Assembly (NCBI RefSeq): GCF_016097555.1
Contig: NC_054703.1
Span: 7,820,461 to 7,884,460, forward strand
Reading direction: 5' to 3'
Origin: Gigantopelta aegis
Lineage: Eukaryota > Mollusca > Gastropoda > Neomphalida > Peltospiridae
DNA length: 64,000 nt
Below, piece by piece: positions 9,322 through 20,146 of this stretch (within the stretch, counting starts at the first letter, position 1; each line of letters begins with the position of its first letter). A program made the position numbers and the translations under genes. The notes beneath the pieces are model-generated. The model worked only from the letters and a program-made list of their open reading frames with translations, made no database searches and was not told the origin of the DNA.

Positions 9322-9388
9322 GATGACCATTTTGGGCTTTCCGGTTTCTACCTGGATTGTTTTAAGACGTATTTGTGCTATCAAAAAC

Positions 9389-9778
9389 CGGCCTCGGTGG
9401 CGTCGTGGTTAGGCAATCGGTCAACAGGCTGGTAGGTACTGGGTTCGGATCCCAGTCGAGGCATGGGATTTTTAATCACGATACCGACTCCACACCCTGA
9501 GTGAGTGCTCCGCAAGGCTCAATGGGTAGGTGGAAACCACTTGCACCGACCAGTGATCCATATCTGGTTCAACAAAGGCCATGGTTTGTGCTATCCTGCC
9601 TGTGGGAAGCGCAAATAAAATATCCTTTGCTGCTAATCGGAAAGAGTAGCCCATGAAGTGGCAGCAGCGGGTTTCCTCTCAAAATCAATGTGGTCCTTAA
9701 CCATATGCCTGACGCCATATAACCGTAAATAAAATGTGTTGAGTGCGTCGTTAAATAAAACATTTCTTTCTTTCTTTG
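9389..9778 (+). mobile_element. tRNA-derived SINE, type 1
   Basis: The head has an A-box-like GGCGTCGTGGTTAGGC and a B box GGTTCGGATCC. The body shares the TGTGCTATCCTGCCTGTGGGA and GAGTAGCCCATGAAGTGG blocks with the other SINEs here. The 3' end is GCGTCGTTAAATAAAAC followed by (CTTT)n. Another copy lies at 49688. Confidence 0.9.
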
Positions 9779-10589
9779 TCCTATCATGATTATCAAAAGG
9801 AATAAAGTAAACAAATTAGTATAAAAAATGTAAACAATTATATACAGGTAAAGTTTTTTTTTTATATTACTGGCGTGGAAGTTGAAATGTCAAGTTATGC
9901 GCAGTTCGCTGACGATAGAGATGAATGTTGTGATGATGCTGATGTTATTTTTTACATTAAAACACACCATGTAAATATGACAATTATTAAAAAGAACATT
10001 AATGGCTTAGTAATATAATCTTGGATTTATTTATAAGGATTGAAGTGGGTAGATTGTTATTGACACTATTTGAAATATTCATATTTGCATAAATAGTAAA
10101 TATAAATAATTACAATAAATAGGTTTTTGAATGCGTATGAAATAAGAAGGGACATTTCAAAATTAGACAACAGTACAACTTAATCAAGCCTACGTGGGTC
10201 CATACAACAATTAATAAATCATTTTGTTTTAATGTTCAATAACACATCCCTTGTGTAATGTTTTAACGGTGGAACCATTTACCCGTATGGCATTAATTTC
10301 GTTTGTGTGATCATACATACTAGATATAACAGCAGATGTTACGGACATAAATATGCTTGACGTTTATGAATAGGAAATTATACATTACTTTAAAAATGGG
10401 TATGAAGTATTAAAAAAACATATTTGACATTTTTGAACGTATGTGATGATACCCCATAACACGTTACCTAATTGATGGCAGGCAGCCTCCGTCACTGATA
10501 GGACTTAATTGTTTAAATGTAATATATTATTTACAGATAAAAATTAATATTATAGTAAATTGTAGTTATACATACTGTCTTTTTGTCAG
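9779..10589. other. Spacer with one short open stretch
   Basis: Mostly AT-rich with no recognisable family. An open segment at about 9870-9960 (plus strand) reads SSYAQFADDRDECCDDADVIF; its acidic character resembles the exon-like piece at 10590, but no splice pair was proved. Confidence 0.3.
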
Positions 10590-10744
10590 GAGTGATTTGT
10601 AATGGTGGCATCTGTGTACATGTTGATGAAGAAGTTGATGCTGCTGATGATGATGTTGCGACTACAGATGTTGTTGATGTTAATACCGTTGCTGTTTCTG
10701 ATGATGATGAACAGGAAGAAGAAGATAGAACGATTGGTTGCTGA
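10590..10744 (+). other. Possible acidic terminal exon
   Basis: Follows an acceptor-like TTTTTGTCAG and runs open for 50 codons to TGA at 10742. It reads VICNGGICVHVDEEVDAADD and, near the end, SDDDEQEEEDRTIGC. The strong GATGATGAT bias could also be simple-sequence DNA. Unknown product. Confidence 0.3.
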
Positions 10745-11235
10745 CAACACCGTTTCATTATACACAACACTGATAAGACTTCAACATGGAATTTTTATGT
10801 ACAACTTATTGTGAAAAAAATCACCTTTATATGGTAGAAAGTTGTTGTGATATATCAGATGATAACCATACCTTGCATGTGTTTTGTATATTAACACCAA
10901 TGAAAATAAGTGATAAAGAAGTTGCAATGATAGTTTCCATATGAACGAGTTGCAATGTAATATATATATATATATATATATAAACCCACAAACACTATTT
11001 ATTAATACTTTTTAATACATGGACGAACTTTCTGATGATGGTACCAACGGCCTTCCGTATTCCGATCCATTTGTAAATAAATTCAGATTATATATAAACT
11101 GACGTGACATCCGGGTCATGTACTAGATGTAATGGCGGCATGGAGGTTTGGTGAATTTGTGGAACACGTTATTATCATAGTATTGTTATATTTTCGTATT
11201 TACAAGTGATTTAAGTGCTGTACATCGTTGTAGTA
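10745..11235. other. Spacer with (TA)n microsatellite
   Basis: (TA)n lies at about 10960-10982. No gene was recognised. The LINE ribozyme head begins right after. Confidence 0.4.
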
Positions 11236-11307
11236 CCCCTGCGTGCGCATTAAACTCACCGTGGTGCAGGGGTGAACATTATTTTAAAGAATGGCCAATA
11301 AATGCAC
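11236..11307 (+). ncRNA. HDV-like ribozyme, variant P2
   Basis: P1 CCCCTGC/GCAGGGG is intact. P2 is GCATT/AATGC, different in sequence from the GTGCTGTA/TACAGCAC copies but still paired. P4 is weaker (CATTaTTTTAAaGAATG). J4/2 GGCCAA is kept. Confidence 0.65.
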
Positions 11308-11739
11308 AACTCCTCGTATGAGGCACCTTGTTTGCCGTGAGGTGCGACCCGTGAAAATGGATGATGGGATCCTGGTGATTGAGTTGGGGCATACCTGCGG
11401 GTTTGACTTCTGGCAATACATCACTTTGGCCCGGAGTTCATATAGACGGGTGGTCAGGGAGGCCCGACCTGATCAATCGGCTGGTCATGCCAAGCTCTAG
11501 AGCAAACGACCTTTGTTTTGTTTATATAGCCAAGAACAAACATTGTTTTAATTACCTTTTGTATTTGTTGCTCTTAGGGCGGTGGCTAGGGTCAATCGGG
11601 TGATTTATTTTTTATTGCCTGAGTATATCAATCATGTATCCCTGGCATGAATGTCTGCTGGTTATCCGCAGCGTCATGTCCCCTTGTTGGACTCCGTGGT
11701 GGGTGGGGACATGGTTGATGAACATTTGCGCTTATAATT

Positions 11740-13121
11740 ATGGCTACAAACAGCTTTATACCTTCTGATGGGGCTCTTAAACGGGTCCATACCGAGGTTT
11801 CGGACTCTTCGTCATCAGATGAAGAGTAGTTTGACACCCAATAGCCGATGTATTTTTCGTGCTGGTGTGTCGTTAAACAATCATTCATTCATTCATTCAT
11901 TCAGATGAAGAGTCCATGACTTTGTACGTAAAAAAAATCAAAGGTAATTTCTGGCAAAACATGGCCAAGGTTCCTTATCATCGGATGATGGGGCCTTGCG
12001 GAAATTATCACCCTTTGCAATTGAATAGGGTCTGCAAGGGCTAGCTGGAGAGCTTAAGAATATCAAGAAACTGCGGAATGGCTCTTTGTTGGTGGAGTGC
12101 GCTACTGAGAGTCATTCGAAAAAACTTCTTATGTCGAAAGTCTTATGCAATGTGCCAATTGAGGTTACACCACATTCCTCCCTTAACTCTTCAAAGGGAG
12201 TGATCCGTTCTAGAGACTTGGAGGGAGTAAGTGAGGATGAGATTTGCACAAATCTCACCTCACAGGGTGTTGTCTTGGTCAAACGGATAAATGTTCGTCG
12301 GAATAATGTACTTGTTCCGACGAATACTCTGATCTTGACTTTTAATGTACCAACTCTACCAAACTCTATAAAGGCAGGGTATTTAAACATCCCTGTTGTA
12401 CCTTTCATACCCAATCCCTTGAGATGCTTTAAGTGTCAGAAGTTTGGTCATGGGCAGAATACGTGTCGTAACAGTTGACGTGTGCTCGCTGTGGTCAGTA
12501 TGATCATGACAGCAAGGCATGTCAAGATGATATGGCATGTACCAACTGCGAAGGCCAACATTTTGCTTATTCTCGCGAGTGTCCAAGGTGATAAGTCGAA
12601 AAGCAGATACAGCAGGTGAAAGTGGAAAAACACCTGTCTTTTTATGAGGCAAGAAAACTTGTAGAGACCTCTACGACTGTGGTGGCAGGAAGATCTTATG
12701 CTGCTGCAGTTAAGGTTTCTACAACCAGTGTTGCTATTCAGACGGATTTAACATGGTCTAATGGTGACAATCGATTTAAGAAGATTTCTGATATGGATAA
12801 AGCTCAAAAGCAAGCTAAGAAAGCTATAAATGTTGTTCAACAGAAAGTTGTTAAATCTACGCAGGTGTCTTTGGATTCTAGAAAGCCACCAAAAGGTTTC
12901 ACTGCGGAGCCAGATCCCAGTAAGCCTAAGTCAGGAAAAGACACTAAGACTTCAAATAAGGATTGTTCTTCAGGTCGACTGAAGAAGTATGAAAAACAAC
13001 TGATTCATTTAGACAATCCTTTTGAATCTTTGGATGATCAGATGGATATTTCATCACAAGATCGTCCCCAGTCTAGAAAATCGCCAAAGAAAAAGATAGT
13101 ACCCGTACTTCCCCCGAATGG
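11740..13121 (+). pseudogene. LINE ORF1 (gag-like, RRM plus CCHC), broken
   Basis: Starts MATNSF and matches the ORF1 of copies 1 and 2 (SDGALKRVHTEVSDSSSSDE, LRCFKCQKFGHGQNTC). It is broken by a 73-bp tail insertion at 11828-11900, by stop codons (for example after TCRNS at 12476 and near 12590) and by frameshifts. The product would be the nucleic-acid-binding chaperone of the retrotransposon particle. Confidence 0.8.
11828..11900 (+). mobile_element. 73-bp tail-only LINE insertion inside ORF1
   Basis: Flanked by a 13-bp duplication TCAGATGAAGAGT (11815-11827 and 11901-11913). It contains only the terminal stem-loop and ATTC repeats. Confidence 0.9.
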
Positions 13122-13193
13122 CCCCTGCGTTTGCATTAACCTCACCGTGGTGCAGGGGTGAACATTCTTTTATAGAATGGCCAATAAATGCAC
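13122..13193 (+). ncRNA. HDV-like ribozyme, variant P2
   Basis: P1 CCCCTGC/GCAGGGG; P2 TGCATT/AATGCA; P3 ACC/GGT; P4 CATTCT/AGAATG; J4/2 GGCCAA. The P2 sequence differs from copy 2 on both strands of the stem, i.e. covariation. Confidence 0.78.
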
Positions 13194-13631
13194 AACTCCT
13201 CGTATGAGGCACCTTGTTTGCCGTGAGGTGCGACCCGTGAAAATGGATGATGGGATCCTGGTGATTGAGTCGGGGCATACCTGCGGGTATGACTTCTGAC
13301 AATACATCACTTTGGCCTGGAGTTCAAATAGACGGGCGGTCAGGGAGGCCCGACCTGATCAATCGGCTGGTCATGCCAATCTCGAGAGCAAAAAACCTTT
13401 GTTTTGTTTATTTTAGCCAAGAACAAACATTGTTTTATTTACCTTTTGTATTTGTTGCTCTTGGGGCGGTGGCTTGGGTCAATTGGGTGATTTATTTTTG
13501 TTTATTGCCCAAGTATATTAACCATGTATCCCTGGCATGGATGTCTGCTGGTTATCCGCAGCACCATGTCCCCTTGTTGGACTCGGTGGTGGGTGGGGAG
13601 CATGGTTGATGAATTAACACTCCATACTAAC

Positions 13632-14948
13632 ATGGATATTAACAAATCTCCAACATTTGATGGGACTCTGAAGAGAGTCCGCACCGAGGTTTCGGATTCC
13701 TCCTCCTCTGATGAGGAATCCATGTTGTCTAGTTTGACTGTGAAGAAATCAAGGGTTATTTCTTTGGATATTTGGCCAAGGTTCCTCGTTATCGAATCTT
13801 CAAACGATGGAGCTTTGCAAAAATTATCACCTTTTGCAGTTGAGAAGGGACTCCAAGGCTTGGCTGGTGAGCCAAAGAGTGTTAAAAAGTTAAAGAATGG
13901 TTCTCTGTTGGTAGAATGCTCCACTGAGAGTCATTCCAAATGTCTTCTCAAATCCAAAATGCTATGCAATATATCCATCAAAGTCAGTGTGCACAAGTCC
14001 CTTAATTCATCAAAGGGTGTGATTCGATCACGAGATTTGGAAGGAGTGAGTGAAGATGAGATATGTGAAAATCTCTCTTCACAAGGTGTTTCGTTTGTTA
14101 AACGGATACGTGTTCGTCGGAACAATGAATTGGTTCCGAGGAACACATTTATCATAACTTTTGATAAACCTCTCCTTCCTGAATCCATCAAGGCTGGGTA
14201 TCTAAACATACCAGTTGTACCATTCATTCCAAATCCCTTGCGGTGTTTTAAATGCCAAAAATATCGACATGGTCAAAACACCTGCCGTGGCAAAATTACA
14301 TGTGCACGATGTGGGCAGTTTGACCACGAGAGCAAGACATGTCATATTGATATATCATGTACTAACTACAAGGGAAACCATTTTGCTTACTCTCGAGAGT
14401 GCCCAAGATGGCAATTGGAAAAACGGATACAACAGGTTCGGGTTGGAAAACGTGTGTCGTTTCCTGAAGCCAGAAAGTTGGTGGAGACTAAGTCAGCTGT
14501 TGCTGTGGAGAAATCCTATGCTGCAGCAGTTAAGGTCTCTACTACAAGTACTTCAGTTCAGACGGATTTAACCTGGCCTGATGGTGTTGATCGATATCAG
14601 AAATTATCGGATGTAGAGAAGGCTCAAAAGCGGGCAGCAAAGGCTGTTCAGATGCAAACTGCTGTGTCCCAAATGTCCTTAGATTCTCAGAATGCTCCAG
14701 TGGTTTCACCAGTTGGAAAACCAGGTTGTAGCAAACCTGTCACCAAAAAGGAAACCAAAAAACAACATAAAGATAACTTGTCAGGTAGACTAAAGAAATA
14801 TGAACAGCGAACAGTTTCAACTGCTAATTCATTTGAGGCTTTGGATGATCTGGAACATGAGATGGACATCTCTCAAGATTATCCACGAACAAAAAGACCA
14901 CCACCAAAGCCTACGATAACTCCCATACTTCCACCTAATGGCAAATAA
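13632..14948 (+). CDS. LINE copy 1 ORF1 protein (RRM-like plus CCHC knuckles)
   Basis: A 438-residue gag-like protein that would bind element RNA in a cytoplasmic RNP. It starts MDINKSPTFDG; an upstream in-frame ATG at 13524 belongs to the 5' UTR that is conserved as DNA in all copies. A Ser/Asp-rich start is followed by an RRM-like region (about 46-195, WPRFLVI and EDEICENLSSQGV) and three knuckles: CFKCQKYRHGQNTC, CARCGQFDHESKTC, and a third in which the second Cys is Tyr (CTNYKGNHFAYSREC). A basic Ser/Pro-rich tail follows. It overlaps ORF2 by 11 bases. Residue identity with copy 2 ORF1 is only about 70 percent by eye although the ORF2s are nearly identical. Confidence 0.88.
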   Translation: MDINKSPTFDGTLKRVRTEVSDSSSSDEESMLSSLTVKKSRVISLDIWPRFLVIESSNDGALQKLSPFAVEKGLQGLAGEPKSVKKLKNGSLLVECSTESHSKCLLKSKMLCNISIKVSVHKSLNSSKGVIRSRDLEGVSEDEICENLSSQGVSFVKRIRVRRNNELVPRNTFIITFDKPLLPESIKAGYLNIPVVPFIPNPLRCFKCQKYRHGQNTCRGKITCARCGQFDHESKTCHIDISCTNYKGNHFAYSRECPRWQLEKRIQQVRVGKRVSFPEARKLVETKSAVAVEKSYAAAVKVSTTSTSVQTDLTWPDGVDRYQKLSDVEKAQKRAAKAVQMQTAVSQMSLDSQNAPVVSPVGKPGCSKPVTKKETKKQHKDNLSGRLKKYEQRTVSTANSFEALDDLEHEMDISQDYPRTKRPPPKPTITPILPPNGK

Positions 14949-17900
14949 ATTCCTACAGTGGAACTGCAGTGGGCTTAGGTCCAATTTTGATGAATTAAGT
15001 ATTTTAATTATAAAACACAATCCTCTTGCAGTGTGTCTTCAGGAAACTTTCTTGAAGGACACTGATCATATTACCATGAGAGGATTTAACCTCTATCATA
15101 AGTTTCATGAAACTGAAACTAGAGCATCTGGGGGTGTTTCCATTCTTGTTAATGAAAACATTCCTCGGAGTATAGTAGCTTTAACTACAAATTTACAAGC
15201 TGTGGCTGTAAAGGTCACGGCTCATAAAACTATAACTCTGTGTTCAGTTTATTTACCTCCTCGAAACCATTTTAATTTTAATTCTAGAGATCTTCAAGAC
15301 CTCATTAACCAGCTTCCTACTCCCTTTATTATTATGGGAGATTTTAATGGTCAACACACTTTGTGGGGATGCGAGGATATCAATATTAGAGGTAAACAAT
15401 TGGAAGACTTAATTCTCAAAAACGACTTACTTTTATTTAATGATAAAAGTCGTACATATCTTCATTCTGCAAGTGGATCTTTCACTTCCATAGATTTAAC
15501 TCTTTGTAGTCCATCACTTTTTGTTGATTTCTCCTGGAAAGTTGGTTCAGACCTTTGTGGTAGTGACCACTTTCCCATTATTTTGGAGAATGATGGACCA
15601 CCATCACTTGAAAGGATTCAAAGGTGGAAGTTGGCGAAGGCAAATTGGGGTCAGTTTCAGCATCTGTGCAGCACTCGCCTGCAACAATTTGCCATAACTG
15701 ATGCTGATGATCCCATGTCTTTGTTCACTTCCATCTTGAAGGACATTGCAGATGAAACTATTCCTAAGACTTCGGCAGTGCCAAAGCGTTTCAGTAAACC
15801 ATGGTTTAATGATACGTGCAAAGATGCATTCAAAGAGCGAAACAGGTTGCTTGAGCGTTTCAAACGAGAACCTACAGCAGACAACCTGGATGCATTTCGT
15901 ATTGCTAGGGCTAAGGCTCGCAGAGAGATTAGACAGAGTAAGAAAACATCTTGGAGAACTTTTGTCTTCAAGTTGAATTCACAAACATCAGTAAAATCTG
16001 TCTGGAATAGGATCCGTAAAATCAAAGGTAAAGAATCCAGTAATACAGTTCATCATTTGTCTGTCAATGATACGGATGTCACGTCTCATCGTGACATTGC
16101 CAATGCATTGGCAGACAACTTTTCTCATAACTCATCTTCTGCTTTCAGTACAGCAGCTGAAAAGCAGTCCATTAATTTTTCATCTGAAAATGCTGAAGTG
16201 TACAACAGGCGTTTCTCTATGGAGGAATTGCAGGATGCTCTTCGTAGAGCCCATGATACTTCAGTAGGTCCAGATGAAATTCATTATCAGTTATTAAAGC
16301 ATTTACCTGAATCATCTTTGATGGTTCTTTTGAATGTTTTTAATAACATCTGGATTTCTGGTGACTTTCCTTCTGATTGGAGGAAAGCTATTATCATTCC
16401 TATTCCCAAGCCTGGTAAGGATCCAACCAATCCCACTAGTTATCGCCCTATCGCTTTGACAAGTTGCATTTGTAAAACCATGGAACGAATGATCAATCGT
16501 AGACTTGTCTGGTATCTTGAATCTCACAAATTGCTCACTAACGTGCATTGTGGGTTCAGATCTAGACGTAGTATGGTTGATCACCTTGTTAGATTTGAAA
16601 CGTTTTGTAGGGAAGCTTTCATCCATAATCAGCACTTGGTTTCAGTGTTTTTTGATTTGGAGAAAGCTTACGATACCACGTGGAAGTATGGGATTTTAAA
16701 CGACCTCCATGGCATGGGCCTAAGAGGTCGACTTCCAGTTTTTATATCTCAGTTTTTAAGAGATAGATCTTTTAAAGTCCGGGTGGAGTCGACTTTGTCC
16801 GACATTCACCCATAGGAGATGGGTGTGCCTCAAGGTAGTATCCTGTCTGTAACTCTATTTTCTGTGAAAATTAATAGCATCACCCAGTGTTTAACACCTG
16901 ATGTCGATTGCTCGTTATATGTCGATGATTTTCAGATTTGCTATAGATCGTCCAATATGAGTATCATTGAACGTAAGTTGCAGCTTTGTTTGAATAAACT
17001 TCATCAATGGGCAACTGACAATAGCTTTAGATTCTCAAAGGCAAAAACGGTTTGTATGCATATCTGCCAGAAAAGAGGTCTTCACTTAGATCCACAGTTG
17101 TTTTTGGACAAAAATCCAATTCCAGTTGTGGAGGAGACTAAATGTCTGGGGGTTATATTTGACAGGAAGCTATCTTTTGTGCCCCATCTTAAATATGTTA
17201 AAAAGAAGGGCTTAAAAGCTCTCAATATTTTAAAAGTTATTGGTAATACGGAATGGGGAGCAGACCGCAAGGTTATGCTCCGTCTGTATAGATCTCTTGT
17301 GAGGTCTAAACTTGATTATGGATGCATTGTGTATGGGTCGGCACGCAAGTCTTACTTGCAAATGCTAGATCCTATACACAATCAGGGACTTAGGCTTTGT
17401 CTTGGTGCGTTTAGAACATCACCTGTAGAGAGCTTGTACGTTGATGCACACGAACCTTGTTTGGGTGCTAGACGTGCAAAGCTTTCTCTGCAGTATGCTG
17501 CCAAGATTAAATCTTTACCAACACATCCAGCTCATGATGCTGTGTTTGACAACAAATATATGAAGTTGTTTGATGCAAGGCTAAATGCTATTCGTACATT
17601 TGGTCTTCGCATTAAGCGTTTGATTTAACTGACACTTTGGAAACTCCATCATATTTTATTTTACCACCATGGTGTAATACAGCACCTAAAATTGTATTTG
17701 ATCTGGCGCATCTGAAGAAAGATCGCACAGATGCTGTTGTGTTTAAACAGTTTTTCATGGAATTTCCGGACAAGTACCGTGATTACATTCCTGTGTATAC
17801 AGATTGATCACGGGATGGAAATTCTGTGGCTTGTGCTACAGTTTTTCCATCAGACACTATCATTTCCATGAGACTGCTTGACTCAGCATCGATTTTAAGT

Positions 17901-18340
17901 GCTGAAGTTTGGGCAGTCATTAAAGTCTTGGAACAAATTAAAGATTCCGTAGCATCCAGATTTATTATTTTTACAGACTCACTTTCGTGTCTTCAAGCTT
18001 TACGAAATATGAAGGTGGACCATCCCTTAATTGGGATTGTTATACGAAAGTGTGTCTTTTTATCTATTGCCAAAAAAGATGTTGTATTTTGTTGGGTGCC
18101 CAGCCATGTTGACATCAGGGGTAATGAAAAGGCAGATTCAGCTGCCAAGTCTGCTTTGCATTTGCCTCATGCCAGGGTTGGTGTACCTTATACTGATTTT
18201 AAAAATAATATCAACAAATTTATCTTTTTGATTGGCAACGTGATTGGGACGGTGAGGTTGCGAGTGGCAGTCCTCCTATAGACAGTGCAGGAAGGATGAA
18301 ATAGTATTGTATTGTATCATGCCCGCATCGGTCACACTTA
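14938..18340 (+). pseudogene. LINE copy 1 ORF2 (endonuclease, RT, RNase H), inactivated
   Basis: The APE-type endonuclease is readable (WNC, QET, GDFNGQHT, GSDHFP) and the RT domain carries FFDLEKAYD and YVDDF. Lesions seen: a TAG for CAG at about 16813 (after DIHP), a ~22-base deletion near 17625 that ends the frame, a TGA in the RNase H YTDGS motif (about 17806), and a ~36-base deletion near 18265. The C-terminal part continues after copy 2 at 24032. Copy 2 carries a seven-base deletion relative to this copy near 22735, so each copy is broken in different places. Confidence 0.9.
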
Positions 18341-18412
18341 CCCCTGCGTGTGCTGTAACCTCACCGTGGTGCAGGGGTGTAACATTCTCTTTGAGAATGG
18401 CCAATACAGCAC
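18341..18412 (+). ncRNA. HDV-like self-cleaving ribozyme at LINE 5' end
   Basis: All helices are perfect: P1 CCCCTGC/GCAGGGG, P2 GTGCTGTA/TACAGCAC, P3 ACC/GGT with loop TCACCGT, P4 CATTCTC/GAGAATG with a TTT loop, J4/2 GCCAA. The inserted element starts at the first P1 base, the position where such ribozymes cleave. The likely role is to release the element RNA from upstream transcript and possibly help translation start, as known for R2 and related elements. Confidence 0.85.
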
Positions 18413-18844
18413 AAATCCCCTTTTGGGGCACCTTGTTGGCCGTGAGGTGCATCCCGTAATGCTGGATGATGGGATCCTGGTGGTTGAGTTGGGGGCATAT
18501 CTGCGGGTATGTTGTCTGGCAACACACCACTTTGGCCTGGAGTTCAGCCAGACGGGTGGTCAGGAAGGCCCGACCTGATTAATCGGCTGGTCATGCCAAG
18601 CTCTAGAGCAAACAACCTTTGTTTTGTTTATATAGCCAAGAAAAAACATTGTTTTAATTACCTTTTGTATTTGTTGCTCTTAGTGCGGTGGCTAGGGTCA
18701 ATCAGGTGATTAATTTTTTCTTGCCTGAGTATATCAACCATGTATCCCTGGCATGAGTGCCTGCTGGTTATCCGCAGCATCATGTCCCCTTGTTGGACTT
18801 CGTGGTGGGTGGGGGCATGGTTGATGAACCATTTGATTTCTAAT

Positions 18845-20146
18845 ATGGATATTAACCAATCTCAATCTTTTGATGGGACCCTGAAAAGGGTCCACACCGA
18901 AGTTTCAGATTCTTCATCATCTGATGAAGAATCTAAGTCTTTGAATGTTAAGAAATCCAAAGTGATTTCTTTGAAAACCTGGCCAAGGTTTCTCGTCATC
19001 GGTTCTTCCGATGAAGGGGCCTTGAAAAAACTGTCGCCCTTAGCAATTCAGAAAGGGCTCGAAGGCTTGGCCGGAGAGCCCAAAACTGTCAAGAAATTGA
19101 GGAATGGCTCATTGTTGGTTGAATGTTCAAGAGAGAGTCATTCCAAAAATCTTCTTAAATCTAAAATGATATGCAACATTTCTATCATTGTGAGTCCTCA
19201 CGCTACTCTAAATTCATCTAAAGGAGTAGTTCGATCTCGGGATTTGGAAGGAGTTAGTGAGGATGAGATTTGCGAAAATCTCTCTTCACAAGGGGTTACA
19301 TCAGTCAAGCGGATTAAGGTTCGTCGGAATAATGAACTTGTGCCGACAAACACCTTGATCCTGTCATTCAATGTGCCTACACTTCCATCTTCAGTTAAAG
19401 CAGGTTACCTGAATATACCAGTTGTACCTTACATCCCCAACCCTTTACGGTGTTTCAAATGTCAAAAGTTTGGACACGGACAGAATACATGTCGCAACAG
19501 ATTGACATGTGCTCGTTGTGGTCAGTTTGACCATGATAGCAAGACATGTCAGAATGATATGATATGTACCAATTGTAAAGGGAAACACTTTGCGTACTCG
19601 CGAGAGTGCCCAAAGTGGAAAGTGGAAAAACAGGTGCAGCAGGTCAAGGTAGAAAAGCGCCTGACTTTCATTGATGCTAGAAAACTTGTAGAGTCTTCGA
19701 CAAATGTGGTATTAGGTAAATCATATGCCACGGCTGTCAAGGTTTCTACAACGAGTATAGCTACTCAAACTGATTTAACTTGGCCCAACAGTGAGGATAC
19801 ATTTAAGAAGATTTCTCATCCAAAAGATGTCAAAAAACAGACTGTTCATAAACAAGTTTCAACATCTACTCAAGTGTCTTTGGATTCTAGGAATCCATCA
19901 AGAGGCTCATCGCCTGGGGAGCCAGGTCCCAGTAAGCCTCCGTCAAGAAAAGACACCAAAAAGCAGCATAAGGATTCTTCTTCAGGACGACTGAAGAAAG
20001 CTGAAAAAAAGTTGGTTTCGACCAACAATCCATTTGAAGCTTTGGCTGATGTGGATGATCAAATGGATATAGTGCCAGATGACCGTCCACACCCACAGAG
20101 ATCTCATAAGCCAAAGATAACTCCTGTACTTCCCCCTAATGACTAA
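18845..20146 (+). CDS. LINE copy 2 ORF1 protein, intact
   Basis: A 433-residue gag-like RNA-binding protein. It has an N-terminal Ser/Asp/Glu-rich stretch (21-30), an RRM-like region about 46-195 (WPRFLVIGSSDEG, SEDEICENLSSQGV, KRIKVRRNNEL), and three zinc knuckles at C203-C216 (CX2CX4HX4C), C222-C235 (same spacing) and C241-C255 (CX2CX3HX6C). A basic, Ser/Pro-rich tail with GRLKKAEKKL and PVLPPND at the end follows. The start at 18845 is favoured because the longer frame from 18740 covers 5' UTR shared as DNA by every copy. Its stop overlaps the ORF2 start in ATGACTAA, suggesting coupled termination and reinitiation. Confidence 0.92.
   Translation: MDINQSQSFDGTLKRVHTEVSDSSSSDEESKSLNVKKSKVISLKTWPRFLVIGSSDEGALKKLSPLAIQKGLEGLAGEPKTVKKLRNGSLLVECSRESHSKNLLKSKMICNISIIVSPHATLNSSKGVVRSRDLEGVSEDEICENLSSQGVTSVKRIKVRRNNELVPTNTLILSFNVPTLPSSVKAGYLNIPVVPYIPNPLRCFKCQKFGHGQNTCRNRLTCARCGQFDHDSKTCQNDMICTNCKGKHFAYSRECPKWKVEKQVQQVKVEKRLTFIDARKLVESSTNVVLGKSYATAVKVSTTSIATQTDLTWPNSEDTFKKISHPKDVKKQTVHKQVSTSTQVSLDSRNPSRGSSPGEPGPSKPPSRKDTKKQHKDSSSGRLKKAEKKLVSTNNPFEALADVDDQMDIVPDDRPHPQRSHKPKITPVLPPND

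Larger units (their letters stand above)
11236..13121 (+). mobile_element. LINE copy 0: 5' UTR and ORF1 only
   Basis: Begins with the ribozyme head and carries the same 5' UTR blocks as the other copies and a decayed ORF1. It stops exactly where the ORF1/ORF2 junction would be (CCCCCGAATGG), directly abutting the first base of copy 1. Its ORF2 is not seen beyond copy 1. Confidence 0.85.

Noticed and set aside
10602-10814. 70-codon Met/Leu-rich open frame
   Set aside because: Out-of-frame reading of the GATGATGAT-rich segment; the alternative frame (acidic, after an acceptor) is more plausible.
13524-13631. N-terminal extension of LINE ORF1 from the upstream ATG
   Set aside because: The segment is conserved as DNA in all copies including ones where it is out of frame, and copies 0 and 3 have stops there; it is 5' UTR.
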